A DNA stretch of 64,000 nt, from contig JALGQZ010000006.1 in assembly GCA_023105745.1 (NCBI GenBank), forward strand, positions 32,441,686-32,505,685, in the 5' to 3' direction. The DNA is from Austropuccinia psidii. Lineage: Eukaryota > Basidiomycota > Pucciniomycetes > Pucciniales > Sphaerophragmiaceae. Each line of letters begins with the position of its first letter. Position 1 is the first letter of the stretch. Below, one piece after another: positions 10,201-22,379 of this stretch. Both the position numbers and the translations under genes were made by a program. The notes below the pieces were generated by a model, which saw only the letters and a program-made list of their open reading frames with translations, was not told the origin of the DNA and searched no databases.

Positions 10201-12485
10201 TTGACAAAAACAAAGTTGCATCAGTATTGTTAAAACCCATGCCTCAGAATAAAAAGGAAATTCAGTCATTCTTAGGTTTTGCAGGATATTACAGGCAACA
10301 AATTAAAGATTTTGCATCTATAGCAAGACCACTTTATAAGTTGTGTGACAAAGACACAGTATTTGAAATGACTGTTGACAGAGTCAAAGCTTTTGAGTCT
10401 CTAAGAGAAGCATTGACCACTGCTCCACTCTTACTGATTCCAGACTTTAAACTGCCTTTCAAACTGTATATTGATGCATCAGGAGATGGACTAGGTGCTG
10501 CACTTCACCAAGTTCAGATCATTAATGATAAACCTGTAGAAGGACCCATATGTTTCATATCCAGGCAAATAAAACCAACTGAAGCCAGATATGGAGCAAG
10601 TCAGATGGAATGTCTGTGCCTTGTCTGGGCCTTGGAGAAATTGAACTACTTCTTAGAGGGATGTGTTTTTGAAGTAATAACAGATTGTACAGCTGTCAAA
10701 TCACTTTTGAAAATGAAAACACCTAACAGACACATGCTCAGATGGCAAATAGCCATACAAGAATACAGAGGCAATATGACTATTGTTCATAAGTATGGGA
10801 ATATTCATAAGAATGTAGATGGACTAAGCAGATTGCCATTACCAAATAATATTGAGAATCCTGCTTTTGTTCCAGCAGAAGCTTCACCACAAATTCCAAT
10901 AGAAGGAATAAGTGTTACAGACTTGAACACCACCTTCTTTGAAGAAGTCAGAAGTAGTTACACTCAAGATAAGAGCTGCAGCATCTTATGCCAATTACTT
11001 AACAAAGACTGTAAAGACAACTCTCTAATACATGCCTTGGATGAAGTATGGAGAAAATCTTATAATGAAGGAAGATTTCACCTACTGGATGGTATAATTT
11101 ACCACAGAACCAAGCACACATGTGTCATGACAGTTGTAGACAGGTCATTAATCAATCTTGTACTGAAAGAATGCCATGATAGTCCCTTTTCAGGACATCT
11201 TTCTGAAGACAGAACAAGAGAGAAAGTGAAGACCTGCATATGGTGGCCAATGTGGCAGAAAGATGTTGCAGAGTATTGCAAAACCTGTGACAGATGCCAA
11301 AAGGCAAATAAATCCACTGGCAAAAGGCTTGGAAATATGATGAAAATCCAAGAACCAAACAGACCTTGGGAAATTATCCATATGGATTGGGTAACTGGCC
11401 TACCACCAGGAGGTGACAGAAGCTATAATGCTTGCCTAGTAATTGTGGACAGATTCAGTAAAACCCCAATCTTTTTACCACGTCACAAAGATGATACAGC
11501 CATGGATACAGCTCTTCTGATATGGAATAGAGTAGTGTCATGGACTGGGATATTTACAAATATCATCAGTGATAGAGATCCCAAATTCACTTCAGCACTA
11601 CGGACAAATCTTCACCAATTATTTCGCACTAAACTGTCTTTCTCTACAGCCTACCACCCACAAACTGATGGCCTGGCTGAAAGAATGATCCAAACCTTAG
11701 AGGACATGGTGAGAAGATTTTGTGCATATGGCCTTGAATTCAAAGATTGTGATGGATTTACCCATGATTGGTGTACTCTTTTACCAGCACTGGAATTAGC
11801 ATATAAAACATCAATCCATGCCAGTACCAATTAGACTCCTGCTATTCTAGAAAAAGGATGGAACCCCAAGTTACCCCAAGATTCCTTGAGGAAAGACTTA
11901 ATTGAAATACATCCCACAGCTTCTAGCTTCAAAGGAATGCTAGAAAAAGCTAGAAAGCATGCAGTAAGGTGCATGGAGGACTCTTTTGCATATGCTAAAG
12001 ACAAATGGGATAAATCACATGCAACTCAAGATTTCAAAGTGGGGGACCTAGTTCTTGTATCCACCACTAACTTCAATAACATCAAAGGATGTAAAAGGTT
12101 GAAAGACTCCTGTGCAGGACCTTTTGTTATTAAAGCCCTCCATGGAGAAAATTCTGTTGAAGTAGAGTTATCTGAAGAACTTAGCAATAAGCACCCTACA
12201 TTTCCAGTGAGCTTGATAAAACCATATAAATCTAGTGATGCTGAGAAATTTCCCTTGAGAAATAAAATTCCCCAAGTTATACCTCCTATTGAGACATCTG
12301 GTACTAAGAAAATAACCAAAGTTCTTAAAGAAAGGAAATTAAGAACCAAGAAAGTAAGGGAATACCTTGTTAGGTACAGTGACCCAACTTGTGAAGATGA
12401 ATGGTTAGAAGAAAAAGATATACCAGAAGCTACCAAACTCCTCGGAAGATTCAGACACACTAGAAACACCAATATTACAAAGTAA
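6562..12485 (+). pseudogene. Element A gag-pol polyprotein, two stops and one frameshift
   Basis: The frame starts at ATG 6562 (MPSTRSGASY). A TAG at 6787-6789 interrupts it where the G copies read CAG. A 1-nt loss near 7467 (versus G) shifts the frame. From 7608 it stays open to a TAG at 11832, after which the same frame continues to 12485. Domains counted from 7608: gag capsid with a CX2CX4HX4C zinc knuckle at residues 338-351; aspartic protease, motif LLLDPGAF at about 459; RT with [12 protein letters not shown] and YIDD at 807-810; RNase H with DASGDGLGA at about 956; integrase with HHCC from about 1190 and catalytic D1260, D1322, E1358 (D,D-35-E); and, past the stop, a chromodomain (EYLVRYSDPTCEDEWLEEKD). 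It would make virus-like particles, copy its RNA and integrate the cDNA. The protease reads DPGA where D[ST]GA is the rule. Confidence 0.93.
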
Positions 12486-12494
12486 TATTTTTTT

Positions 12495-12506
12495 AGGGGG
12501 AGGGAA
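12495..12506 (+). other. Element A polypurine tract
   Basis: AGGGGGAGGGAA lies directly against the 3' LTR and is the expected plus-strand primer. The same tract, reversed, borders each G LTR. Confidence 0.85.
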
Positions 12507-14344
12507 TGTGAGCCTTAGAGGTAATTTCATATACCCAAAAGACCACAAATACAAAATTAACATATTAATATAAATAAAATAAATTTATTTATATTATTAA
12601 AATAAAAATCAAAATATGAATATAAAATTATATTCAAAATAAAAAAATTAATTACAATTTAAAAATAAAATTACATCAAATTTTGAAATTATAAAATTAC
12701 ATTTATACTTGAAAAAATTAAGTAAAAATGAAATTTTAACAAAATTGTGAAAAAATAAATAAATTTGGAAAAAAGTTAAATAAAACTTATTATAACTTTT
12801 TATCCAATAAATAAACATATAAAACTTATTTCACCATTGGATTCCTCATAAAAAATCAGGTGGGGTCACCTCTGAGTGAAATTCTTGTAACTCAACTCTA
12901 AATAAGCTTAAATTAAGTTTTTAGTATTTTCAATACAAAAGTTGAAAATCCTCAAAACTTTAATTTAATTCACACCACATGTGGTGCTAACCATCAATTT
13001 TTGTGTTAAAATTGAGGTGTTGTGTTTAGTTTAGAAGTTATGAGGAATTGAAGTATTTTCAATTGAATTCAATTGAAATGTCAGAATGTGCGCGTGTATT
13101 ACATAAGTGAACTTTGATTTACATATGAGGTGTCAATTATTACTGTATCGTACTGTACAATTGAATTGAATGACATATGTAAATTATAAGTATAATACAT
13201 GATGAGGAATTAAAGGAAAAATAAATTGGAAAGATTAAATTTGGGGGGGGAAAGGAACTCCAGCTCTAAGGGGGAGCTAGACCCCCAAATTCCTTTCTGA
13301 CAGGCGTGGGATGTCAAAATTCATGCAAAAGTTCATCACTTTTGGCCTGGAATTGAGTTACAGGGTCTGTGGACTCAATTGATGATGAGGTTTTGATACC
13401 AACTGGGGTAGTTTTAGCTGTTGCCAAGAAGGTAAAACTACCCTTAAGATAAAACAATCATAATAAAAACAGTTTTAACTGGTTTCTACGCCTCTGACAC
13501 ACATTCTGACGTGTTTTGAAGGCTCTAGGCCTGGTATTGCTATAGTAATGGCTGATTTAAGGGTCTAAAATGGCTAAAAATGGCTGCAAATGGCTAAAAC
13601 CAGCCCTTTTTGGTCTAAAACAGGGTTCAATGATGCCATAATTGGCTTTTCTGTTGTCAGACTGTTTTTCACGACTGACAAGAGTAAAATTTACTTTTGG
13701 AGTAAGAGAATTGATGGCTATAAAAGAATGTCTTCTTTGCCCCACTTTTCTCTTCATGTTAGAATCTTTTCCTTTTATTAATTAGTTTAAACACTGTTAA
13801 ACCAATCAATCAAAGATTCCAACCACCATTTTCGAATCATTTTAATCCTTTTAACCATGTGAAAAAATAATTATAATCATTGTTTGTAACTCTTATAATC
13901 ATTTTTACCCCTGAACCACCCCAAAAGGGAATTAAAGCATCTTTCATCACTGTGAACATTGTCACTTTGTTTCCAAATTCACTCTGGTAACTTTTGGGCA
14001 TGTTTTCTCTTTAATATTCTTTTTAAAGACTTTGTTCTTTAATTAATTGCTTGCAGTTCTTTGCTCAATTAATTCCAATTGAAATTGCTCTTGAAGAAAT
14101 TTCTTTTGTAGCCTTAAAATATCTCTTGTAGAGTATTTTTTGGATAAATTTTTATTGTTGGTAAAACAAGAAATTTTTATAATATTATTGTTTTATACTA
14201 TTAAAGTTATAAACAATAAAATTGGCGTGTTTTCTCTTAAAAATAATATTTCATACTATTTTTAACTGAATTTTGCCTTATACAAATTTTGAGGACAGGA
14301 AAAGTACTTGATTTTTAATCAAAGTTTCATATCCACACCTTACA
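12507..14344 (+). repeat. Element A 3' LTR
   Basis: This 1838-bp copy begins TGTGAGCCTTAGAGG and ends CACACCTTACA, followed by the target duplication AGATT. It differs from the 5' LTR at scattered sites, mostly transitions, and contains the same antisense frame at 13557-13757. Confidence 0.95.
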
Positions 14345-15660
14345 AGATTGATGGGTGTGCATTTACTAAGGACTCTGTCTTTGTACTGAAAATGGTCTTA
14401 CCATGTCTCTGAGTATATAATGATGTCATCAATATATACTACCATCCGGCCTTACAATATTTCCTCTTGAAATATTGTGTCCATCATCCCTTGGAAGTGG
14501 GCTGGTGCATTTATGATGCCAAATGGCATCCTGGTATACTCATATATACCCGTATGGTATATGATTCTGAGTAGATTCATAGAGTTTGGTTTAACTACAT
14601 TCTGATGAAACCTTTCATACAATCCATCTTGGTTATATATTTGGCTTTTGCCAGCTTGTCTAGGGCATGAGGTATCCTTGGTATGGGGTACCTATCAGCT
14701 TTTTTGTAGTTATTCAAGGCTCTGAAATCCCCACATAGCCTAGCTTTGCCATCATGCCATGTGATAAGGAAAGGATTGGTGATTTTCACCATTTCATTAT
14801 TTCCTATCTTCCTAATGATATCCATGTCTAGGAGTATGTTTATGTTTTGCTTGATTTCTTTCCTAGTTTCCAGGCTTTCTGTGTATGGATGTCTTCTCAG
14901 AATGGGTGGATAAGGTCTTTCCACATTTAGATATAACTCTATATCATGGCCTCTGATTTCTCCTAAATGTTCTTCACCAATGGCAAATGGTGGTCTATTT
15001 TTCCTCAGAATTTTCAGTAAAGTAAGTTTCTGCTTACAGGTGAGGTTGGTGCTGGATTTGCCCTCTTTTAATTCATCCTGTAATTGTTTTAGGGAGATAT
15101 TGGTGGACATTTGGTATGTATCAAGTGAAAATTTCTTTTCCTTGTTTTTACTATTGTAAATATCAATGCCATACATCCTCTGGTAGTCTATTCTGAGTAA
15201 AAAACCTTGGATGTGGGCATCTTCAAGCACAACGGACTCTGGGTTGTGTCTTATTTTACCTTTGCTATGCGGTATAATTATCTCTTTAATAATTATCCCA
15301 ATTGACTTCATCTTTTCCCCCAATTTGGCAAGTGGTTGTCCAGATAATCTTTCACCACTATTGAGAAGTGGGCCCCACTGTCAATGATCAATGGGTGTTG
15401 AGCGTTGTTAATACAAAGAGTCATCTTTGTGGCTGTCCCATGTATGTATTCCATTCCTTCAGTTGGTGTAACCAATAATGTTTGTGAATCTTGTGTGTGT
15501 TTACACAAGTTTTTATTTGAAGTCTCCTGTGGCATTCCTTCTTCTAACTCTATGTCTTGATTTTCTAGTTTTTTCGGCTCTTGGTACTCCACCATAAACT
15601 CTTCCTTTGGGTCTTGGTCTTCATCAGATTTTTCTCTCATGGAATCACCCATGGAGTCTG
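14345..15660 (-). pseudogene. Element B: protease and N-terminal half of RT, between insertions A and C
   Basis: Read leftwards from 15660, the segment has an aspartic protease (LIIDSGAHFSIV, near 15370) and then the RT entry region (RPYPPILRR, GDFRALNNYKKADRYPIP). Around 14602 one base is lost just after KMDCMKGF, shifting the frame. The next part still shows a YIDD catalytic motif (VVYIDDIIIY, near 14415). A frameshift also separates protease from RT near 15310-15323. The segment is bounded by the C insertion (15661) and the A insertion (14344). Its gag lies at 44563 and beyond, its RNase H at 4251 and below. Confidence 0.9.
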
Positions 15661-17634
15661 TGTGAGCCCTTGAGATATGACCACATATCCAAGAGGTTCA
15701 CAAGAAAACTTTACAATAATTATTTCTCCAAATAATTATCTTAACATAAGTAAAAATACCACAAAAAAAGCATAAACTCTGAATTAATTCAGAATCTGAT
15801 GAATAAAAATGTGAAATAAATTACATAATTAGATTCCCCGTGATAAAACACACATACATCATTTTTATGGCATATCTGTAAAGTCAATAACTAATGGGTA
15901 ATAAGCTAAAAATGCCATAAAAAGACATAAATTCTTATTTATCTCAGAAAATGATGAAACAAAATGTAAAATAAACTTCACCATTAGATTCCCCATGAAA
16001 TAATTCACACAAAACAATTTCATGTCATTTCTCTAAAGTTAATATTTAAGGAATTAAGCTGAATATATGAGCTTTTTGGGTCAGCACATACATTCATGGT
16101 TTTTAGGTAATATCTCTTGAAATATACATGATAGAGAGGTGAACTAAAGATAAATCCAACACCTAATTACTGTAGGAACACATATTTGATCTTTATTTGA
16201 CATGTTATAAACAGGATTATAGCTTGTAAGGGTTTATTGAACAAAATTGCTAGAGCTGTTGACCAACTTGTTGTGAAATTGGTCCAAACTTAAAATGAAT
16301 AAGATATTAAGGCTCTTCTGGTTCATACATGAAGAATGATATATTTTTTATTCTAATATCAAAGGTAAAAGCCCCTTAAATCATGGTTTGAAGTTTAAAA
16401 TATTGAATTTTGACAGAAGAGATGAGATACAAGAAAAATTATCATAAATGGAATTTTGATGATGTAATGAAATGCTCTTGGAAGTTTAATAAAGACATTC
16501 CAAGCTTTCAGAATTAGCTCTCTGAATAGCTGTATAATGTATAGGCTCAAAGATATGAATTATCAAAATATAAGCTCAAAATTGATCATTTATGATCACT
16601 CACTATAATCTTATTTTAAGTTCAACAGTTATATAAGTGATAAAACTGGTTAATATTATTAGATTATGATGAATAATAATAAAATGAACAAATTCTAAGC
16701 TTCTCCCTAGCCTATGATGTCATCAAACCTACAGTTATAGTTATAACTCTAAATAATGGCAAAATAATGGGATAAGATGGTTTGATCATTATGTAATCAT
16801 CACTAACCCTTAAACTACTGATCAATTCCAGTGGATGCCATCAGTATACGTCTACTAGAAGCCTGATGTACTCTATAAGGGAGGAATTAACTATACTTAG
16901 AGCCCTTTTTACTCTATTTCCCCCTCAGACCCATAAAAAATAATAAAACATTAAAAAAAGGTAAAATCTTCATTATTTATATATAAACATTCCTGTTATT
17001 GAAGAGCAAAGATAATTTTTATTATAATCATCAATCTTGATGTGATTACTTCCTTTGTTTAATTATTTTTGTTATATTTCTCTATAAATCTTATTCTCTA
17101 CATAAAATTAAGAATATTTTTAATTTCTCTCATTTTATCTCTTAAATATAGTTTAAATAAGTTGTATTTAAATTTTTGGCATGACATCTTTCAAAATTAT
17201 TATTTTATGTGTTGAAAGTAGGTTATTTTCTCTTTTAATAATTTCTCTCTATTATTACTCTTAATAATTCTTTTACTAATATGAATAGTATTTATATCAA
17301 TATATAACATTAATATTGCTAATATTACTGTTATTAATTGTTTTTTATTATTAAAAAACAATTTTTTATGCCTTCTTATTTGTTGGTAACAATAATAAGA
17401 GCTTCAAATATATTAATTATTATATATTCATATATTTTTTTCATTATATTATAATTTCATAATATAAATTATATAATTATATATTTTTGATAAAATGATA
17501 ATTTTACACAATAAGTGGAATAATTCTTTATTATTATAATTATTACTTATTTTATTCATTTGATAAGGTAATTCATAGTACAATAAGTGAAAGATTTGTA
17601 ATATTTACAAATTGTTTCATAGTCAAACCTTACA
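15661..17634 (+). repeat. Element C 5' LTR
   Basis: This LTR of 1974 bp begins TGTGAGCCCTTGAGATATGA and ends TAGTCAAACCTTACA. The first third resembles the 3' LTR closely by eye and the centre less so. No coding frame of note lies inside. Confidence 0.93.
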
Positions 17635-17652
17635 TTTGGGGGCCTGGCTGTT
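17635..17652 (+). other. Element C primer-binding site
   Basis: TTTGGGGGCCTGGCTGTT directly follows the LTR and shares its core with the sites of A, B, F and G. Confidence 0.75.
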
Positions 17653-18072
17653 ATTTTTACTTAAAGACCTTTAAGAAAAGATTCACTTTGGGTTTGTCCA
17701 AAAATAAAATGTGGTTATGATTCTAAGATCTATTGAGGCATTTGTAAAGCAATTGTACTTTCTTACACATTGTTTTTCACATCCTTATACTTGCAAGAAA
17801 TTTGTTTGAGTGGCTCTAGTGAGTACAAAATAGATTTATATTACAAATTAATTTTGTAAAAGAATCATCTTACTTTTATTTTATTCTTTAAAAACAAAAA
17901 AATAAAAAATAAAAAACACATATAAAAAACCAATGAAAATGTTATTTTTATTCTTTTTTATCATTTATTTTATTCATTTTATTAAATCAAAAGATATTTT
18001 TATGTAGAAATTTCCATGTCTTATCAAAAATAACAATTTTAAGAAGAGACTTATATTTATTTGTCTTTTTAG
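17653..18072 (+). other. Element C leader, AT-rich
   Basis: No gene seen. It ends in a pyrimidine-rich run and TTTTTAG at 18072, resembling an intron acceptor as in elements A and F. Confidence 0.4.
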
Positions 18073-18462
18073 TGTTTTAAGACAACCCAGAAGAGGATAA
18101 GCAAACTACTCTTGAGAGTTTGGTGGAAGAAACTTGTCCAAGTTCTCCAACACCAATTTTCAATAAGAAAAAGAAAGCTAAGAATTAATCTTTTCAGGAC
18201 CCACTATTCAGGACCCTGAAGGTTAGTACCTCCTTTTTAAATGCCATAAAAAGATTTTTTGTGTTCTGAAATCTTTTTTTTTCTTAAATTTTCCTATGAC
18301 TACTAGAAGAGGATTCAAATACTCCATTCAATCAGATGGAGGTGGACTCAGGAGTAGATTCAATCTCTCAAAGGGAAAATAAGGAGAAAAATCACCAGTG
18401 GAACAGAATCCACACAAGGAAGTGCCATATCCAAAAGGCAAGTCCCAGATATGCCCATTATT
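18073..18462 (+). pseudogene. Element C: ORF1 exons (18073-18221, 18307-18462) with gag start in the intron
   Basis: A donor GTTAGT at 18222 and an acceptor TACTAG ending at 18306 bound an 85-nt intron, phase 1 as in A and F. The ORF1 frame of exon 2 contains NQMEVDSGVDS, comparable to NQMDLDKEE in F. Inside the intron, ATG at 18296 opens the gag frame MTTRRGFKYSIQSDGGG, clearly related to MVHTRNGRSYSVQPDG in F. The ATG is 11 nt from the acceptor end. Exon 1 contains an in-frame TAA (AAGAATTAATC near 18185), so the spliced product is probably dead here. The body is cut at 18463 by solo LTR D and resumes at 19842. Confidence 0.5.
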
Positions 18463-19836
18463 TGTCAGTTTGACTCTACAATATATTGATAATAAAGGTA
18501 TTTACAACTTTAACTATGACTGTGAAGTGGATAAGAAGTATTAAAAAAGGTTTGGTTTTAAATATAATAAGTGACTTACTAATAAAATTAGTGGAGGTGA
18601 GTGCTACTGAAAGCCCTAGTTGCAGCGTTACCTGTGGGTTACAATATTCAAGACTACAATACTTACTTTTAAAGTATACCTGACTTTCTTTCCCAGAGTA
18701 TAACGTTTTTAGACAGTTGTACTACATAGGAATGTAAGAACAGTATGAGGAAACCTTTTCTGGTAAAGAAAAGGCCTCCTTTTATCCTAAAATGGGGTGG
18801 AATGGTCCTCTAGACCATCCATGTAGAGTAAGCGAAGAGTTTTTCACTTCAGAGTACTGGCTTGTGGTTTCCACAAAGCCTTTATACACTTTATTAGGCT
18901 CAGATGTGGTTTTAAAACACAACTGGGAAGTTTTTACCAATACAGGGTGAAAGGTTTCATCTGGGGACCACACAGCCCTCTTCTGACCTGTATAACAAGT
19001 AGAATGCTGTACAGAACCTGTGTGGGACCCCAGTATTGAATTAACTTTGGGGTATAGAAGTATAAAGAATATTCTTTGTGCATTTGACACCTCATGATCA
19101 TGTTTATGGGATATTATCCCACAGTAAAGGTGTATTGGCCCAATTGTGGGATTTTAACCTTAAAACTGCTATAACTTTGTTGGTTTTTGAGATATTGAGC
19201 TCAAAGTTGGTTCATTTTGTAGCCCTAAATGCAATATACACAATGGTAACCCACTTGGTCTGGCTAACATAAAATATGGCAAAGTCATGCCATGTACAAG
19301 TTTTGTTATTCATACATATCATTTTCTCAATATCTTTATGGAGCTTATTTTCTCCATAACTTTTGTTCTAGATGAGATATTTGGAAAATAGAGGCACCAT
19401 AAGATATCCCTGATTGTGCTCTTTTCAAAAAGACCCCACTTTAGGGATTGCACACTAAAACTGTAGAAGTTAGATGAGAAATGGATGTTTTATTCACCCT
19501 TATTTGACTTTAATTTGTCCATAACTCCTGTAATTTTGATGCTAGCTCAGTTTTGCTAGTACCATTGAATAGCCTGACATAGAGATTTAATTGGAATACC
19601 CATTTTATGGGGTTAAGTCTCTTCCTCTGGATTTCAAATAAGAGGTGAAAAAATAAGGTTTATGCTCAGCAACAACTTTGAGAAGGAATAACTTTGTTAT
19701 TCCTTCTCCTATGATGGTGGGACTTGTGGATTTAGAAAGTGGTGGCTTTCCTCTTTTGTTTGATAGCTTTTGAGCTCATTTGGCTCAGCTCCATTTTTTT
19801 CATGCTTGTGCTCTGGTTTTGAGTCACAGGCTGACA
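18463..19836 (-). mobile_element. Element D: solo LTR of the B/H family
   Basis: A 1374-bp LTR, TGTCAG...CTGACA, has no internal region beside it. The bases on both sides (18458-18462 and 19837-19841) are TTATT, so a full element inserted and later lost its body by LTR-LTR recombination. Its right end (TTGAGTCACAGGCTGACA) matches the outer end of B's LTRs. The open frames inside it (18486-18683, 18782-19090, 19078-19272) have no recognisable domains. Confidence 0.93.
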
Positions 19837-19841
19837 TTATT

Positions 19842-21699
19842 TCTGAGCCAGAATTGGAATTGAGCATGAGTAATTCCAACAGAGATTAATCACATTCAGA
19901 GGGATCAAATAGACATTTATGAGACAGTACAAGCAGTATTACACAGTTTAAAAGGACAGAGATTGGGAAATGTTGCCACAAATCCACCAAGGAGTGATGA
20001 ACTCCTGGCATATCCTGAAAAAATTCCACAAAGAGGAGGAAATAGTGAGCTACTCCAATTGATGGAATCCACTATCATTCAAACCTCAAATCAAGAAGAT
20101 GAAGGAATACAATGCCAAAAGGAAAGAGGAAAGCAAGGAAGAAGCCCCAGTAGCTTCTACCAGTAAGCCTCAAGCCAACCAACTTCCCCAAGAAGGGAAG
20201 AAGAACAAGAAAAGAATTTGAGGAAACCATATTGCCCAAGCTCCAGGATCCCAAAAATCCAAAAAGATGCTATGGAAAATGTCTTCAAAATGGCCAGAAC
20301 CTTTATGAAGTTCAGGGACAAAGAAGAACAAAGAATGAGACAACCTCATTTCTGAAAGATAGAACTTTGTCTCCTGATGTTTTAAATACTTTAGCTGAAA
20401 TCAAAAATAGTATCTTACCTTTTAAAGACATTAAAAATGGTGTATTATCCTTATAAGAAATAAATAACATCTTATCATCTCTAACAAAAATATTTGTACA
20501 AAACAAAAAAAAATTGATAACATTAAATTTATGGTTGAAAATAACAAACCAAAAATGCTAATTGACAATACTGAAAACTTAATACAAGGACAACCAGAAT
20601 TGTATGAAAACATAAACAATATTAAAGAAAAAACTTTGACAATCAATTATGATGTGAGCATTGACAATTTATCAGAAAAATTAAACAAACTAAGTATTTC
20701 TGTTGGAAAATTTGAATAAAAGCCTTCATCACACCAAAAATTACTTCTACACAATGCGGAGAAAGGTGATGAAGCAAGAATGAATCTTAAAGATGACATT
20801 AAAAGTGAAATAAGACTTATTACTGAAAAAATTGATAAAATAAATGAGGTTAACTTAATTATGCCAAATTTATCAACCTCATTTTCTCACATAAGAAGTC
20901 CTGTTAAACCAAAAGAGGAAATAACAATCCCATTCATTAAAGACTTGAGTCATCAAGACAATAACCAAGTCTTAATGAAAGAAGCACCTCAGCTAGAAGA
21001 ATTGCAAACATTCACAGGGGAAGGTGAATATGACCATATGTCATTCATTAAAATAATTGATATGCTACAATAAGATTATACCATACCATATCAATTAATC
21101 AATGCAAGATTATATTCATTATTTGAAAAATCTGCAAAAAGATTCTATTATGGCATAAGGCAAACCAATGGTAAAAATACCTGGTCTTGGTGGAAAAATT
21201 AAAGAATACCAAATGGGAAAATGATGCCTGGAGGTACAAAATAGAAAATGCATTTGAAAATTCCTTCTTTGATTCAGATAAGGATAAACCCTTTACTTTG
21301 TTCTTAAAACAAGCTGAAAGATTGAATGCATTGTACCCAGAAATGTCACAAAAAATTGTGCACATGAAGATACTAAAGAAACGTGGAGGGGAATTAGAAC
21401 ATGCCCTAAGAAGAAGGTGCATAGAACCATTCTCCACAGAGGAATGTATCAATGCACTTAAAGATATAGTTACAAGAACTAAGATTGGTAGAACTTGGAA
21501 AAAAGTGGAAATCAAAAGTTCAAATAAGCCATTTATCAAGAAATATAAACCAAAAGAACATTTCAGACTTAATACCACTAGCAATGAGAAAAGAAAAAGC
21601 CATAAATGTGGATGTATTGGACACCTAGCAAATAATTACCTCAAAAAAGCAAAGATGAATGAAATTGTGGAAAGAGATGACCACAATGACAAAGATTAA
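19842..21699 (+). pseudogene. Element C gag (ORF1 end, capsid, zinc knuckle), many stops
   Basis: Pieces in several frames follow the A element's gag. An ORF1-like tail MENVFKMARTFMKF lies near 20275. A capsid segment [20 protein letters not shown] lies near 21000, and a knuckle reading KCGCIGHLANNYLK at 21604-21645. The knuckle has lost ligands: A's CHIC is HKCGC here and the last cysteine is Tyr. Stops fall at 20166, 20456, 20719, 21073 and 21699. It is homologous to A's gag over its whole length but nonfunctional. Confidence 0.8.
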
Positions 21700-21903
21700 G
21701 AATCAGATTCACAAAAAGACACTGAAGAGTCAGAAAGTTCTGAAAGTGAGGAAATCAGTATAATTAATGCACAAATTAATAATATTAATTTAATATATGA
21801 AGTATTAGATGTTAACTCAAACTTACCACAAGTTGGAACATCTGATTCAAGCCTGACAAACATATAAGATGCCAAACTGTATAGTCCCAAACTAGCAAAA
21901 ATA

Positions 21904-22374
21904 ATGGGATATACAGCTGGAAAGTCAAGTATAAGCATTGTCATGGCTGAGAACCAAGAGGCAACAGTAAACTTGGATACAGGAGCATACTGTACATGTG
22001 TTGGTAAAAGCTATTTGGAATCAATTGTAACAGATTGGGAAGTAAATCTTATACCAATAAAAGGAGAAAAATTTAGTAGTGCCAGTGAAGGCATGAATCC
22101 CCTTCAAATAATAGACTTAACATTGACTTTTCCCCACCCTTTACAATGTATAAGAGTGAAAGTAGAGTTTGTAGTAATTGAAAATTGTACTAGTAACCAC
22201 TTTATACTTGGAAATTATTACTTGTCAATTTATGGCATAGATATCTCAAATCAAAAAGACAGATATTTTGCCATAGGGAATAATAAGAGGCAAAAATTTG
22301 CATTTTTAAATAACAAAAAACAAATCACAGTCATAAAAAAGAAGAGAAAACCCCAAAAAAAGACTTTTTCATAG
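21904..22374 (+). pseudogene. Element C aspartic protease
   Basis: The frame contains a canonical aspartic protease loop (VNLDTGAYCTCV) and the downstream strand NHFILGNYYLSIYGIDI, homologous to [15 protein letters not shown] in A. It ends in a stop at 22372-22374 after a lysine-rich linker where A continues into RT. The protease motif is better preserved than in A (DTGA versus DPGA), although the element as a whole is more decayed. Confidence 0.8.
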
Positions 22375-22379
22375 GGGAC

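Larger units (their letters stand above)
4252..14344 (+). mobile_element. Element A: near-complete Ty3/Gypsy retrotransposon
   Basis: Two matching LTRs (4252-6088 and 12507-14344, both TG...CA) bound gag, protease, RT, RNase H, integrase and chromodomain in the order typical of Gypsy (chromovirus) elements. The 5 bases before (4247-4251) and after (14345-14349) are both AGATT, so the ends and the single insertion event are well fixed. It lies inside the RT gene of element B in opposite orientation. I see at least 15 LTR-LTR differences in the first kilobase, so it is recent but not brand new. The coding region carries two stops and one frameshift. Confidence 0.95.
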
